23,511 nucleotides of DNA from Promethearchaeota archaeon. GTDB taxonomy: Archaea; Asgardarchaeota; Lokiarchaeia; Sigynarchaeales; SOKP01. This document shows positions 6,828-15,777 of the stretch, in pieces; position 1 is the first letter of the stretch, and each line of letters starts with the position of its first letter. The DNA lies in the NCBI GenBank assembly GCA_004524425.1, contig SDNN01000020.1, positions 1 to 23,511 on the forward strand, in the 5' to 3' direction. The notes below the pieces were generated by a model. The model made no database searches. It saw only the letters and a program-made list of their open reading frames with translations, and was not told the origin of the DNA. Position numbers and translations under genes: made by a program.

Positions 6828-7856
6828 TTAAAAAGAGGTATTGAAATTAAATACAGTTCCTACACTACAATCAAACGCTTTTATCTCTGGAAATTTAATT
6901 CTGTTGACATGTTGGATGAATTTATTTCCAGTACAATGAATAGGAAATAAGTATAACGGTTTATCATAATTTTGGAAACTTCTCAAATATTCTATTGTCG
7001 CGCTAATTTGTTCCTCACTGGCACTGGCCATATGAAACCCACCAATTATATGACTGATTGGTTTGTCAGTTATACCTTTTACATAATCTAGCGTGTTCAT
7101 GAGACCTGAATGGCAACATCCGAGCAACAGGATTGAATGATTATCAAATTCTAATATTAGACATTTATCATCCTTTATTTTGTCAACTTTAAGAATTCCT
7201 TCTTGCAGGGAAAAAAAGCTACTGAAGTCTTCTATCTCATGTTTCCTTGGAATTTCTCCACTTACAATAATTTTTAATCCTTTCTGATTCAATAATTCAT
7301 ACGAAGTTCGTGAGAAAAAGATTTTCCCTTTGAGCTTTTCAATTTTATCTAAATCAATAGGTACTTGATTTACAATTTTAGACTCTGCTAATAAGTGAGA
7401 AATCTGCTCTCTTGTTTTACCCTTAAGATCAGAGTCTTTAACGTCATCGGATCTTCTAAAAAATCTTTCATATTTTGCATCAGTATGGCAAATTACTTGA
7501 ACAGCATCATCCATTCTTTCCAATATTTTATATAAAGAGCCCGTATGGTCGTAATGATAATGAGATAAGACAATATGATTTACATCATGTAAGTTATAAC
7601 CTCGAATATCTAAATTGTGAAGGAAAGTAAAATTTGGTCCTCCCGTATCAAATATGATTTTCTTTAGAAGCGGAACATTCCATTCGTCATCAAGATTAAC
7701 TAAATCATAAATATTTATGAGAAATCCAATTCCGTGTTCGGCAAGTGATTTTGTAGCGAATAATTTATTAAATTCTATAAACTCAAATTCTTTATTTAGC
7801 TTTTGAAAAGGTAAACATACATTATTGGATAGCAAGATAATTTCAGCTTTTAGCAT
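6828..7856 (-). CDS. Metallo-beta-lactamase-fold protein, dihydropterin ribofuranosyl-aminobenzene phosphate synthase type
   Basis: A 342-residue MBL-fold protein with the zinc motif HYHYDHTG (His99, His101, Asp103, His104). Further likely ligands or active-site residues are His249 in GCCHSGLMN, His275 in IGGFHM and His307 in PIHCTG. This set is characteristic of the COG1237 group, which includes the methanogen enzyme that joins dihydropterin to ribofuranosyl-aminobenzene phosphate in tetrahydromethanopterin synthesis. If that function holds, it supplies the C1 carrier that would receive methyl groups from the corrinoid system a few genes away. The group also contains proteins of unknown role, so the substrate is uncertain. 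Start is ATG at 7856. It is divergent from the symporter gene, 135 bases apart, so the promoters share one AT-rich region. Confidence 0.82.
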   Translation of the reverse strand: MLKAEIILLSNNVCLPFQKLNKEFEFIEFNKLFATKSLAEHGIGFLINIYDLVNLDDEWNVPLLKKIIFDTGGPNFTFLHNLDIRGYNLHDVNHIVLSHYHYDHTGSLYKILERMDDAVQVICHTDAKYERFFRRSDDVKDSDLKGKTREQISHLLAESKIVNQVPIDLDKIEKLKGKIFFSRTSYELLNQKGLKIIVSGEIPRKHEIEDFSSFFSLQEGILKVDKIKDDKCLILEFDNHSILLLGCCHSGLMNTLDYVKGITDKPISHIIGGFHMASASEEQISATIEYLRSFQNYDKPLYLFPIHCTGNKFIQHVNRIKFPEIKAFDCSVGTVFNFNTSF

Positions 7857-7991
7857 GAGAGGTTCCTCTTTATTCTAATTAAAAAATATATTATATAATA
7901 ACAAAAATTATTTAAAACTTTAAAACAAGTTTGATTAATAATATACTTTTTTATCAACTAGTACAAAAATTATAAAAATTAAACGATTAAA

Positions 7992-9359
7992 ATGGAATCA
8001 TCAGGTTTCGGAAAGAAACAAAAATTGAGCTTTGCAACCGGTTCATTCTCCCAGTGGTTCATTAATGGTGCTTTCAACGTGTGGGTTTTTACCTTTTATT
8101 TCACGGCTGTCGGGCTACCAGTGAGTTATATCATGCTGGCATTTGTCATGTGGACAGTCTGGAATGCGATCAATGACCCATTAATTGGCTACCTCTCGGA
8201 CAGAACGCATACAAGATGGGGCAGGAGAAAACCTTTCATTATAATAGGTACAATTCCGATCCTCATCATTGAGATAATCCTCTGGATACCTCCAACTGAC
8301 AATCATTTTCTCACCTTTATTTACCTGTTTATTCTCTTAGTATGTTATGATACGTTCTATACAATGGTTACTCTCATCGATACGTGTTTTCCAGAGCTTT
8401 ACACCACGGTGGAGGAGAGAGCTGAAGTGAATACGATGAAGCAAGTTTTAACTACTCTCGGAATAATCATGGCATTCATAGTCCCTGGTATATTTATCGA
8501 AGATCTTACAGAGCAATCCGGTTATCTATTAAATGGAATTGTGACGAGCATTATCGTGGGTTTGACGTTATTGATCACTATAAAATGGGGAATAAAAGAG
8601 CGGACTGAATTCAAGCAAGACCACATCCATGGATTTAGTTTTATCGAGGGCATGAAATATACCTTTAAAAATAAGGGATATTTGCTTTATGTCGTCATGT
8701 TCTTCCTTCATGAATACATGATATTAGTACTCGCAACAACCATACCTTTATATGGTAAGCATATACTAAATATTTCTCCATTCGAAACGTCACTTTTACT
8801 CGCAGTACTCTTTTTTGTAGCAATTCTTTCAGTAGCAATATGGATGAAGGTTGATCTTAAATTGGGGAGTAGAAAGGGATATGCTCTTTCCATGATAGCA
8901 TATTTTATTGCAACACTACCCTTATTGATCTTCACTACCTACCTGCCCGTACTCATCACGTTCATTGTTGCAGGAGTCGGATTTGGAGGCATGTTATATT
9001 TCATTTGGCTCATAGTAGCTGATATAATCGATGACGATGAATTAAAAACGGGTGTTCGGCGCGAAGGCACGTTTATTGGCATTTCACTGTTTTTCATGCG
9101 TCTTGCAATGATACTCTCGATTGTAACTATATCTTTAGTATTTGTATCAACTGGATGGGAGGAGTATGCTCCGAATCCAGATGCCGATCTACTTCTAGGA
9201 CTCAGGCTCATAGTTGTAGTGTTTCCAGGTCTCGCCATAATAGCTTCACTGATCTGCTTATACTTTTATCCTTATACCAAGGAGAAAATAGCAGAAATGA
9301 AAGAACAAATGAGAGAATTGCATACAAAGAAAAAAGAACGTTTAGCCGCAAGTAAATAA
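7992..9359 (+). CDS. GPH-family (MelB-like) sodium/proton symporter
   Basis: A 455-residue major facilitator of the glycoside-pentoside-hexuronide:cation symporter group, with about twelve hydrophobic segments. The group signature NDPLIGYLSDRTHTRWGRRKP (about residues 61-81) contains the Asp residues and the basic loop between helices 2 and 3 that define the family. A second acidic segment, ADIIDDDELKTGVRREG, lies in the loop after helix 10 as in other members. The C terminus is a charged cytoplasmic helix. Classical members carry sugars with Na+ or H+. Here the genes that follow encode methyltransferases for methylated amines or similar compounds, so the substrate could be such a compound; this is inferred from position only. 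Start is the ATG at 7992. Transcription probably ends in the T-run just after the stop. Confidence 0.85.
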   Translation: MESSGFGKKQKLSFATGSFSQWFINGAFNVWVFTFYFTAVGLPVSYIMLAFVMWTVWNAINDPLIGYLSDRTHTRWGRRKPFIIIGTIPILIIEIILWIPPTDNHFLTFIYLFILLVCYDTFYTMVTLIDTCFPELYTTVEERAEVNTMKQVLTTLGIIMAFIVPGIFIEDLTEQSGYLLNGIVTSIIVGLTLLITIKWGIKERTEFKQDHIHGFSFIEGMKYTFKNKGYLLYVVMFFLHEYMILVLATTIPLYGKHILNISPFETSLLLAVLFFVAILSVAIWMKVDLKLGSRKGYALSMIAYFIATLPLLIFTTYLPVLITFIVAGVGFGGMLYFIWLIVADIIDDDELKTGVRREGTFIGISLFFMRLAMILSIVTISLVFVSTGWEEYAPNPDADLLLGLRLIVVVFPGLAIIASLICLYFYPYTKEKIAEMKEQMRELHTKKKERLAASK

Positions 9360-9377
9360 AAATAAACGAGGATATTC

Positions 9378-9407
9378 TTATTTTTTTTATTTTTTGTTTA
9401 AAAAAAT
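9378..9407. terminator. Bidirectional poly-T/poly-A terminator region
   Basis: Between the convergent symporter and PLP-enzyme genes the plus strand has eight T (9381-9388) and five more after a short break. It then has an A-run near 9401-9407 that is a T-run on the minus strand. This fits transcription release in both directions. Confidence 0.5.
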
Positions 9408-9478
9408 ATTAAAATCTATTTTAAATATGAATTTTTTTCAGTTTTGAGAAAGAAGTTCATTATTTAATGAAATCTAAT

Positions 9479-10762
9479 TCATAATTTACTTAATGCTTGT
9501 TCTAAATCCAAGATTAAATCATCAGGATCTTCTAAACCGACTGAAAATCTGAAATGCGTGTCTGAAATCCCCATGGATCTACGTTCCCATCCAGCAAGAT
9601 CGATACCAGTCATGATTCCAGTGTACTCTATGAGCGAAGTGGTATCTCCCAACGAGACTCCTACTTTGATTAATTTTAACAGATTAATGAATTTGTAACT
9701 CATTTCCTGAGTAGCTAGTTCAAAACAGACCATTCCACCGAAACCTTTCATTTGTTTCTTGGCAAGTTCATGACCAGGGTGACTTTCTAGCCCTGGATAA
9801 ATTACGTCTCTAATTTTTGGATGGTCTTCTAAATATCGTGCTATTTTTAAGGCATTTGAACAGTGTCTTTCCATTCGAAGACCAAGCGTCCGCATGCCGC
9901 GAAGTATTAACCACGCATTAAAAGGGCTCATGACTTGTCCCTGAGTTTCTTGCCAGAAATATCGGATGTCTCTTATGGAGTTTTCTTTTCCAACTATGGC
10001 ACCTCCTAAACAATCGCCATGTCCATTTATGTACTTAGTTAAGCTTTCGACAACCAGATCAGCACCGTTATCAAGTGGTTTTTGCAATGAGGGAGACGCC
10101 CAAGTATTATCCACCACGCATTTTCCATTATTATCATGAATTAAATCAGCATAAGCTTGGATGTCAATAATGTCATTAGTGGGATTAGCAGGTGTCTCGA
10201 TATATAATAGTTTTGTATTATCATCAATGGCTTTTGTCACTTCATCAAACTTACACATGTTCACTCTTTTGAATTCAATTCCCATCTGAGGGTATATTTT
10301 TGTAAATAGACGATATGAGCCAGTATATTGATTCTTGTGAATGATCATGTTAGGTATTTTCTCTGGATTATTTTGTGGCAACAAGTCTTTTATTTTTCTA
10401 GGTCTTATCCTCTCAATTCTTTTTTGGAGGACACTTGAACAGGCTAGATGAACCGCTGCCATTCCCGAAGCAACGCAAAGTGCCTGCTCTCCGTGGTGTA
10501 AGGTTGCCAACTTTTGATCCAGGGCAAATAAAGTAGGATTTTCCGTCCGTGAATAAAAAAAATGACCTTTTAACAACTCATCCATGGTATCATACGTATA
10601 AGATTTTGCAGCATAAAGGGGTGTGCGAATGCTATGTGAAGTTTCTGGATAAGGGTCTTCACCCGCCCTTATTAATTGAGTTTCAAAACTTAATTTATCC
10701 CATTTCTCACGTCTCTTTTTAATTTTTTCAGAATATGCTAAATCCTTTCCTTTTTCTTCCAT
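9479..10762 (-). CDS. Cys/Met metabolism PLP-dependent enzyme (cystathionine gamma-synthase / methionine gamma-lyase group)
   Basis: A 427-residue fold-type I PLP enzyme of the trans-sulfuration group. It has the cofactor lysine in ESLTKYINGHGD (Lys243), the aspartate that holds the pyridine nitrogen in VVDNTWASP (Asp218), YSRTENPT (70-77) for phosphate contact with the neighbouring subunit, and the ETPANPTN loop. The active-site tyrosine is likely Tyr146 in QYTGSYRLF. Members make or break C-S bonds at the gamma or beta carbon: cystathionine synthesis or cleavage, O-acetylhomoserine sulfhydrylation or methanethiol release. Sequence alone does not choose among these. A charged insert of about 20 residues (about 110-135) follows the SGMAA segment and is unusual. 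A GTG lies 9 bases before the chosen ATG. It is 98 bases downstream of, and co-directional with, an MttB-like gene. Confidence 0.88.
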   Translation of the reverse strand: MEEKGKDLAYSEKIKKRREKWDKLSFETQLIRAGEDPYPETSHSIRTPLYAAKSYTYDTMDELLKGHFFYSRTENPTLFALDQKLATLHHGEQALCVASGMAAVHLACSSVLQKRIERIRPRKIKDLLPQNNPEKIPNMIIHKNQYTGSYRLFTKIYPQMGIEFKRVNMCKFDEVTKAIDDNTKLLYIETPANPTNDIIDIQAYADLIHDNNGKCVVDNTWASPSLQKPLDNGADLVVESLTKYINGHGDCLGGAIVGKENSIRDIRYFWQETQGQVMSPFNAWLILRGMRTLGLRMERHCSNALKIARYLEDHPKIRDVIYPGLESHPGHELAKKQMKGFGGMVCFELATQEMSYKFINLLKLIKVGVSLGDTTSLIEYTGIMTGIDLAGWERRSMGISDTHFRFSVGLEDPDDLILDLEQALSKL

Positions 10763-10860
10763 GTTAAGCACTTTTTTACTAATATTTATCCTTCTTGTTT
10801 TTATAAGTTTAAAATAAGTTAAAAATTGCTGCTATTAATTGTAAAAAATTTAGAATATTT

Positions 10861-12378
10861 TTAGTCAAGATTAATACCAGGTACTGATCCTCCTTCCTTA
10901 GTTCTTTCCATACCTTCGGCTTTCTCATAGTAATCCATTGTCCGAGATGCAACTTTCTTGGTATATTCTTCTATTTTTTGTTCGACTTCTGGAGAGAGAC
11001 CCGGTCCTTTTTGCTTTTCTAAAATCTTATCTACTTTATCACGTGCTCTTTGAATAATATCTTTTGAGCCATGCTTTTTCCACGTGCCACGCCTGTCTCT
11101 ATCAACGAGTTTAGGAACAAAAATTTCCTTTCTTATGTTTTTTACGGAATGTTTCGTTCCTAAAAAGTTTCTAGTAGATGAAGCAATTTTAGTTATCTCT
11201 TCTTTACCAATAGTGTCATCATTAACTCGGATTCCATCCATTCCTCTTTTGATTATGTCAATCAATTCATCATCTATTACTAATAATTCTAAAGCTTCCG
11301 CTAAGGATGATTCATATGTTCCCGCACAGGTGATGTAATTGATACCAGAACTAGCAGCACATAATAAGGTCATGAATCGTTCAAATCCATTTTGAATATC
11401 AAAACACTTTGATTCCGTCACGGCACCTGGACCACGGGATGGGATGTTATAATACCTTCCTAATTGTGCAAAAGCAGAGGTAATTAATCCAGTCTCTATC
11501 GAACCCCATGCTACATTTCCAGTTGAAGGATCCATTGGTGCTGACATCGTAGAATAAAATACTGGTGCTCCTCTTTTTATTAACTGAGTTAAGGTGATTG
11601 ACGCTAAAATTTCCATGTTTGTTTGAGTTATCAATCCTGCTAAAGTGACTGGCGCTGTTGAACCTGCACTGGCTGCAGGGGCAATAATAGTGGGTTGTTC
11701 ATATTTAGCAAATATAAAAAGGCCATTTAACATGATCTTGGTCAACATTAGCGGGCTCGTGGGATTAAAAAAGCCAATCAAGCGTGGTTTTTTAATTAAC
11801 TTTTCTTCACCACCTACTATAATAGAAGTAAGATTCATCATATCTTGAGAAGCTAATCTTCCATAACAACCAAGTCCATATGCTTTTCTGCTATTTTCCG
11901 CCCAGGCTTTTATTGCATGACAATGAAGCTCTAAAAATGGAATATCATTAGGCCAAACATCAACATGGGAACACATGATATTTTTTAAACTGTCTACAAT
12001 TCTAATTTGTTTGATGGTATCTTCCAAAAGAGTTTTACGTACTTCTTTTTTACTTTGGGGATCATATATTTTCACGGGTGTACCAACGGTTGCAAACTGA
12101 GTTGATTTTGTATCTACAGTAAAAGAAAATGACTCGTCAGGGCCCCATAGTGTAAAAGAATCAGGAACATGTTTCAATTGCTCCATAACAAGCTCTTGAG
12201 GAAATTTTACCCAATTATTATTACTATCATCACTTACAATCGCACCATTTTCTTTTAATAAAGCTTTGGCCTCTGCTGATTCAATCATCACGCCTACTGA
12301 TTCTAATAATTCAAGCGTTGATTTATGAATTAAATCGATCTCATCATCCGCTAATACTTGCAATTGGCTTAATTTCAT
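10861..12378 (-). CDS. MttB-superfamily corrinoid methyltransferase, non-pyrrolysine type (copy A)
   Basis: A 505-residue TIM-barrel methyltransferase of the trimethylamine methyltransferase superfamily. It moves a methyl group from a methylated, usually quaternary, amine to the cobalt of a partner corrinoid protein. Family landmarks include SHVDVWPND (137-145), CYGRLASQD (171-179), FFNPTSPL (203-210), AGSTAPVTLAGLI (238-250), and TESKCFDIQNG (321-331). The last lies in the region where MttB of methanogens carries pyrrolysine. The frame is continuous with no internal TAG, so this is a non-Pyl member, as are the glycine betaine enzymes. The true substrate cannot be read from sequence. It diverges from the corrinoid-protein gene across 198 bases and runs toward the PLP enzyme, with which it may share a transcript. 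Start is ATG at 12378. Confidence 0.92.
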   Translation of the reverse strand: MKLSQLQVLADDEIDLIHKSTLELLESVGVMIESAEAKALLKENGAIVSDDSNNNWVKFPQELVMEQLKHVPDSFTLWGPDESFSFTVDTKSTQFATVGTPVKIYDPQSKKEVRKTLLEDTIKQIRIVDSLKNIMCSHVDVWPNDIPFLELHCHAIKAWAENSRKAYGLGCYGRLASQDMMNLTSIIVGGEEKLIKKPRLIGFFNPTSPLMLTKIMLNGLFIFAKYEQPTIIAPAASAGSTAPVTLAGLITQTNMEILASITLTQLIKRGAPVFYSTMSAPMDPSTGNVAWGSIETGLITSAFAQLGRYYNIPSRGPGAVTESKCFDIQNGFERFMTLLCAASSGINYITCAGTYESSLAEALELLVIDDELIDIIKRGMDGIRVNDDTIGKEEITKIASSTRNFLGTKHSVKNIRKEIFVPKLVDRDRRGTWKKHGSKDIIQRARDKVDKILEKQKGPGLSPEVEQKIEEYTKKVASRTMDYYEKAEGMERTKEGGSVPGINLD

Positions 12379-12576
12379 TATTTATAAAAACCTCTTCTGT
12401 AATTTCTTTTGTTTTCTACTATTTTTTCAATTTCCTTAGTTTATTTCAAGCAAAACTTATAGGATAATAAATAAACCTTCAATTTATCTACTTTTTGAAA
12501 AAGATTTTTTAAAAATAAAGATTTTATAGTTATAAATTAATATGTCAAATGATATAAGTTAAAAGTTGTGAGCTAA
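12379..12576. promoter_or_regulatory. Divergent promoter region of the methyltransferase locus
   Basis: This AT-rich region of 198 bases separates MttB-like copy A from the corrinoid-protein gene and must drive both. A TATA-like TTATAAATT at 12530-12538 suits the plus-strand gene. A CCTATAAG on the minus strand near 12461-12454 could serve the other. No clear operator repeat was seen. Confidence 0.4.
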
Positions 12577-13224
12577 TTGTCGCTACAAGAAAAAATGAAA
12601 GATTATGTTATAGAATGGGACGAAGATGGATTAAGAAATTTATGTAAGAATGCTATTGAGAATGATGAAGCCTCAGCAGCTGAACTCTTATCGATGATTG
12701 GAGATATAATGAGATTTATTGGAGATCAATTTGAAAATGAAGAAATTTTCCTTCCCGATTTGATTGGGTCAGCTGAAACCGTGAAAATCGTTATAGATGA
12801 AGTTTTAGATCCGGTTATAAGAGCTTCAGGTGAAGAAAAAGAAACCAAAGGGAAAGTCGTTATCGGTACTGTAGAGAGTGATGTTCATTCAATTGGGAAG
12901 GATCTAGTCAGCTCTTTTCTTTTCTCCAATGGATTTGAAGTATATAATTTAGGTGTTGATGTGCCGGCATCCAGATTTATCGAGAAAGCAGAAGAAGTGG
13001 GTGCCCAAATAATTGCCATGTCTTCTCTTCTCACCATGTCCATGGATTTTCAAAGACAATTAATAAAGGAATTAAAAAACCGCGGTATTCGAGACAAATA
13101 CAGGATAATCGTTGGAGGTAGTCCCACCTCAGATACCTGGGCAGAAGAGATTGGAGCAGATGGATGGGCAGATGATGCTATTGAAGCTGTATCACTTGTT
13201 AATAAAATTCTAAATTTAAATTGA
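12577..13224 (+). CDS. Methyltransferase corrinoid protein (MttC/MtbC type)
   Basis: A 215-residue carrier that holds the corrinoid cofactor and shuttles methyl groups between an MttB-type enzyme and a pterin methyltransferase. Residues 1-85 form the helical cap domain. Residues 93-213 form the B12-binding Rossmann domain, with the signature ESDVHSIGKD; His104 of DxHxxG is the lower axial cobalt ligand. The SSLLT segment (149-153) and the GGSPTS turn (180-185) contact the nucleotide tail. Length and layout match the family exactly. The TTG start is forced because TAA stands immediately before it in frame. The stop is 31 bases before MttB-like copy B, so these two form an operon. This single carrier probably serves both methyltransferase copies. 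Confidence 0.95.
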   Translation: MSLQEKMKDYVIEWDEDGLRNLCKNAIENDEASAAELLSMIGDIMRFIGDQFENEEIFLPDLIGSAETVKIVIDEVLDPVIRASGEEKETKGKVVIGTVESDVHSIGKDLVSSFLFSNGFEVYNLGVDVPASRFIEKAEEVGAQIIAMSSLLTMSMDFQRQLIKELKNRGIRDKYRIIVGGSPTSDTWAEEIGADGWADDAIEAVSLVNKILNLN

Positions 13225-13255
13225 GATATATATTAATTCAACGTGATTTTTAAAG

Positions 13256-14782
13256 ATGAAATTAAATAAGTTAGAAGTTCTCTCGAAGGATGAAATAGAA
13301 ACAATTCATTCAGCTACCTTGAAATTATTGGGCGAAGTAGGAATTAAAGTAGATGCTGAGGATTGCCGTAGGTTACTTAAAGGATACGGGGCTGAAGTTG
13401 ATAATAATTCTAATTTTGTAAGATTTCCAGAGTCAATCATAAATGAATTTTTAAAGACTGTTCCCAGTTCTTTTAGGTTATATGGAAGGGATGGTTCCTT
13501 TTCCTTTGAAGTGAATACTACTAGCACGCAATTTGGAACGATTGGTACTCCAGTTCGCATATACGATCCAAACAAGAAGAGAGGATATAGAAAAGTTGTT
13601 TTAGACGATAATATAAATCAAATACGAATAGTTGATAGTTTAGAACATGTAATGGCATCGCACATAGATGTTTGGCCATCGGATGTCAAGTATCTTACCG
13701 TTCATACTGAATGCATTTATGTCTGGGCTAAAAATACAAAAAAGCCTTATGGTTCAGGATGCTATGGGCGGGTTGCGAGTCAAGATGCAATGAATATGCT
13801 GTCTATTCTTGTAGGAGGGGAAGATGATTTAATAAAAAGGCCACGCTTGATTGGCTTTATGAATCCCACGAGCCCCCTTCATTTGCCAACACTAATGACT
13901 AATGGTCTTGAAGTTTTTGCTAAATACAAGCAACCAACCATAGTAGCTCCCGAGGCTTTAGCTGGAACTTCTGCTCCTGTAACAATGGCAGGCCTTTTAA
14001 CTCAAACTAATGCTGAAATTATTGCGGGGATTGTCATATCTCAGATGTACAATCGGGGCGCACCAGTATTCTTTGGAACGGTTTCTCATATAACTGACAT
14101 GCGATCTGGAAATTCAGCTATAGGGTCAGTTGAAACGGGTCTCATGACTGCTGGAATAGCTCAATTAGCTAGATATTATAACATTCCTTCAAGAGGATTG
14201 GGAGGAGTGACTGATTCAAAGTGTTTTGATATTCAAAATGGTCTTGAGAGATACCAAACTTTAATGTTTGCAGCTCAAGCTGGTATCAATTACATCACCT
14301 GTGCGGGAACATACGAAGCTACTTTGGCGGAAGCATTAGAATTACTTTTAATTGACGATGAGATTGCAGGCATGATTAATCGCGCTTTCGAGGGAATTGA
14401 AGTTAATGAAGAAAGAATCGGATTAGATGTGATAAAGAAAGTTGCCACGGAAACAAAACCAGGCGCAACCTTTTTAAGTGAAAGACACACGAGAAATTTC
14501 ATGAAAAAGGAATTGTACATGCCCAAACTACTTGATAGAAACCGCAGAAGCACCTGGCGCAAAAAAGGATCAAAAGAGATAATAGATTCAACTACAGAAA
14601 AAATTAAAGATATCTTGAACAATTTTAAGGAATATGAGTTGACACCTGAAATCGATAAAGAATTAAAAGATTACATGAAGATGGCTGGAGAAAGAACTTA
14701 TGATTATTTCAGAAAAGCAGAGGGCATTTCTACCGATAGTGTCTCACTACCTGATGGTATTGAAATCCGAGAAGATAAATAA
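13256..14782 (+). CDS. MttB-superfamily corrinoid methyltransferase, non-pyrrolysine type (copy B)
   Basis: A 508-residue paralogue of copy A, alignable over its full length, from the N-terminal KLEVLSKDEIETIHSATLKLL to the C-terminal tail. The same landmarks appear: SHIDVWPSD, CYGRVASQD, FMNPTSPL, AGTSAPVTMAGLL and TDSKCFDIQNG. No internal stop is present, so pyrrolysine is not used. Differences at likely substrate-pocket positions (for example EALAGTSA for AASAGSTA, and THVSH-like FGTVSHITD for YSTMSAPMD) and a small insertion near residue 405 suggest a different or broader substrate. A GTGAT ribosome binding site lies nine bases before the ATG. The gene directly follows the corrinoid-protein gene. 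No methylcorrinoid:pterin methyltransferase or corrinoid activation protein is found downstream within the window. Confidence 0.92.
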   Translation: MKLNKLEVLSKDEIETIHSATLKLLGEVGIKVDAEDCRRLLKGYGAEVDNNSNFVRFPESIINEFLKTVPSSFRLYGRDGSFSFEVNTTSTQFGTIGTPVRIYDPNKKRGYRKVVLDDNINQIRIVDSLEHVMASHIDVWPSDVKYLTVHTECIYVWAKNTKKPYGSGCYGRVASQDAMNMLSILVGGEDDLIKRPRLIGFMNPTSPLHLPTLMTNGLEVFAKYKQPTIVAPEALAGTSAPVTMAGLLTQTNAEIIAGIVISQMYNRGAPVFFGTVSHITDMRSGNSAIGSVETGLMTAGIAQLARYYNIPSRGLGGVTDSKCFDIQNGLERYQTLMFAAQAGINYITCAGTYEATLAEALELLLIDDEIAGMINRAFEGIEVNEERIGLDVIKKVATETKPGATFLSERHTRNFMKKELYMPKLLDRNRRSTWRKKGSKEIIDSTTEKIKDILNNFKEYELTPEIDKELKDYMKMAGERTYDYFRKAEGISTDSVSLPDGIEIREDK

Positions 14783-14836
14783 TTAATTTTTATTGAATAT
14801 AATTTTAAATATTTATGGCTAAGCATGAAATTTAAT

Positions 14837-15661
14837 TTATCTTCTGAAAGTGCGGCGCGTAAGATTGTTTTTATTAAAATTTATTTTTTCATTTAGTTTT
14901 TTTATTTGATTTGGAGGAATTGAGTTATTTTCAAGATTTATTTTAATTAGATTCGGTAAATCCATTAAAATTTCTATATCAGAGATCCTATTATTACTCA
15001 GATTTAAAATTCTTAAAGTTTTTAACTTTTCTATTCCTTCAACGGATCTGATTTTATTATCTGAAAGATCTAATCTTATCAGCTCTTCTAGGGTTTCAAG
15101 GCCATTTATTTCCGTAATAGCATTATTATTGAGATTCAAAATATTTAGAGTGATCAATTCTTCCAGATTTTTTATTTCCCCTATCTGATTACCTTCAAGA
15201 TTTAAAACCATTATCTTTATCAATTGATCCAAGTTTTTAATTTCAGAAATATCATTATTGCCAAGATTCAATGCTTCAATACGGTAATTTTCTTCGAGTC
15301 CTTTTATTTCATTGATGTTATTATGGTTTAAATCCAAGATTTTCAGTTTTTGTAAGAGTTCAGTGCCTGCTATATCTTTTATTTTATTATGATGGAGGAA
15401 TAGTTTTTCTAATTTAGTTAATTTGTCCAAACCTTTTAGTTCCCTGATTTGGTTTCCACTAAGATCAAGCCGCTCTAAATTTATAAGGTTATTAAGACCT
15501 TCTATATCTCTTATATTATTATCGCTTAGGTTTAATCGAATTAAACTTTTTAATTCTGCTAATCCTTTAATTTGGCTTATTTTTGAGATTCCTAATTCAT
15601 TTAAACTAAGGTCATCATTCTCAGTCCTATATTCTTTACCATTAAAGATTATCATTTTCAT
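14837..15661 (-). CDS. SDS22-type leucine-rich-repeat protein
   Basis: A 274-residue protein made almost entirely of ten or so 22-residue leucine-rich repeats of the SDS22 type (pattern LxxLxLxxNxIxxIxxL), from about residue 17 to 250. Examples are LERLDLSGNQIRELKGLDKL and LRILNLSNNRISDIEILMDL. A short N-terminal strand region (IIFNGKEYRTEN) and a basic C-terminal tail (NLTRRTFRR) cap it. There is no signal peptide, so it should act in the cytoplasm as a binding surface for another protein. SDS22-like repeats in eukaryotes bind phosphatases, but nothing here names a partner. The AAAGG ribosome site abuts the first ATG and is six bases before the second one (15655), so translation probably begins at the latter. 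It diverges from the next gene across two inverted repeats. Confidence 0.9.
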   Translation of the reverse strand: MKMIIFNGKEYRTENDDLSLNELGISKISQIKGLAELKSLIRLNLSDNNIRDIEGLNNLINLERLDLSGNQIRELKGLDKLTKLEKLFLHHNKIKDIAGTELLQKLKILDLNHNNINEIKGLEENYRIEALNLGNNDISEIKNLDQLIKIMVLNLEGNQIGEIKNLEELITLNILNLNNNAITEINGLETLEELIRLDLSDNKIRSVEGIEKLKTLRILNLSNNRISDIEILMDLPNLIKINLENNSIPPNQIKKLNEKINFNKNNLTRRTFRR

Positions 15662-15702
15662 CCTTTAAATGTCATTAAAAAGAAAATATATCCGGAATTT
15701 TC

Positions 15703-15726
15703 TTATAAGCTAAAATAAGCTTATAA
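15703..15726. repeat. Inverted repeat, 9-base arms, 6-base spacer
   Basis: TTATAAGCT at 15703-15711 is the exact reverse complement of AGCTTATAA at 15718-15726. It lies between two divergent genes and could be an operator or a hairpin in the leader of either. Confidence 0.6.
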
Positions 15727-15777
15727 TTGTCCTTTAATTTTTGATTATGACAAATCATGAAATCTATAGTCTTGAGA

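Noticed and set aside
7992..9359. Somewhat higher GC in parts of the symporter gene, as a sign of recent transfer
   Set aside because: A rough count of individual lines gave values overlapping those of neighbouring genes, so no clear compositional break can be claimed.
11084..11338. Open frames antisense to both MttB-like genes (also 11645-11848 and 14290-14622)
   Set aside because: They mirror conserved methyltransferase codons, and similar antisense frames arise in both paralogues, as expected from shared coding sequence.
10861..14782. Possible pyrrolysine (in-frame TAG) in the MttB-like genes
   Set aside because: Both frames run uninterrupted to full family length, with no internal stop, so no amber readthrough is needed.
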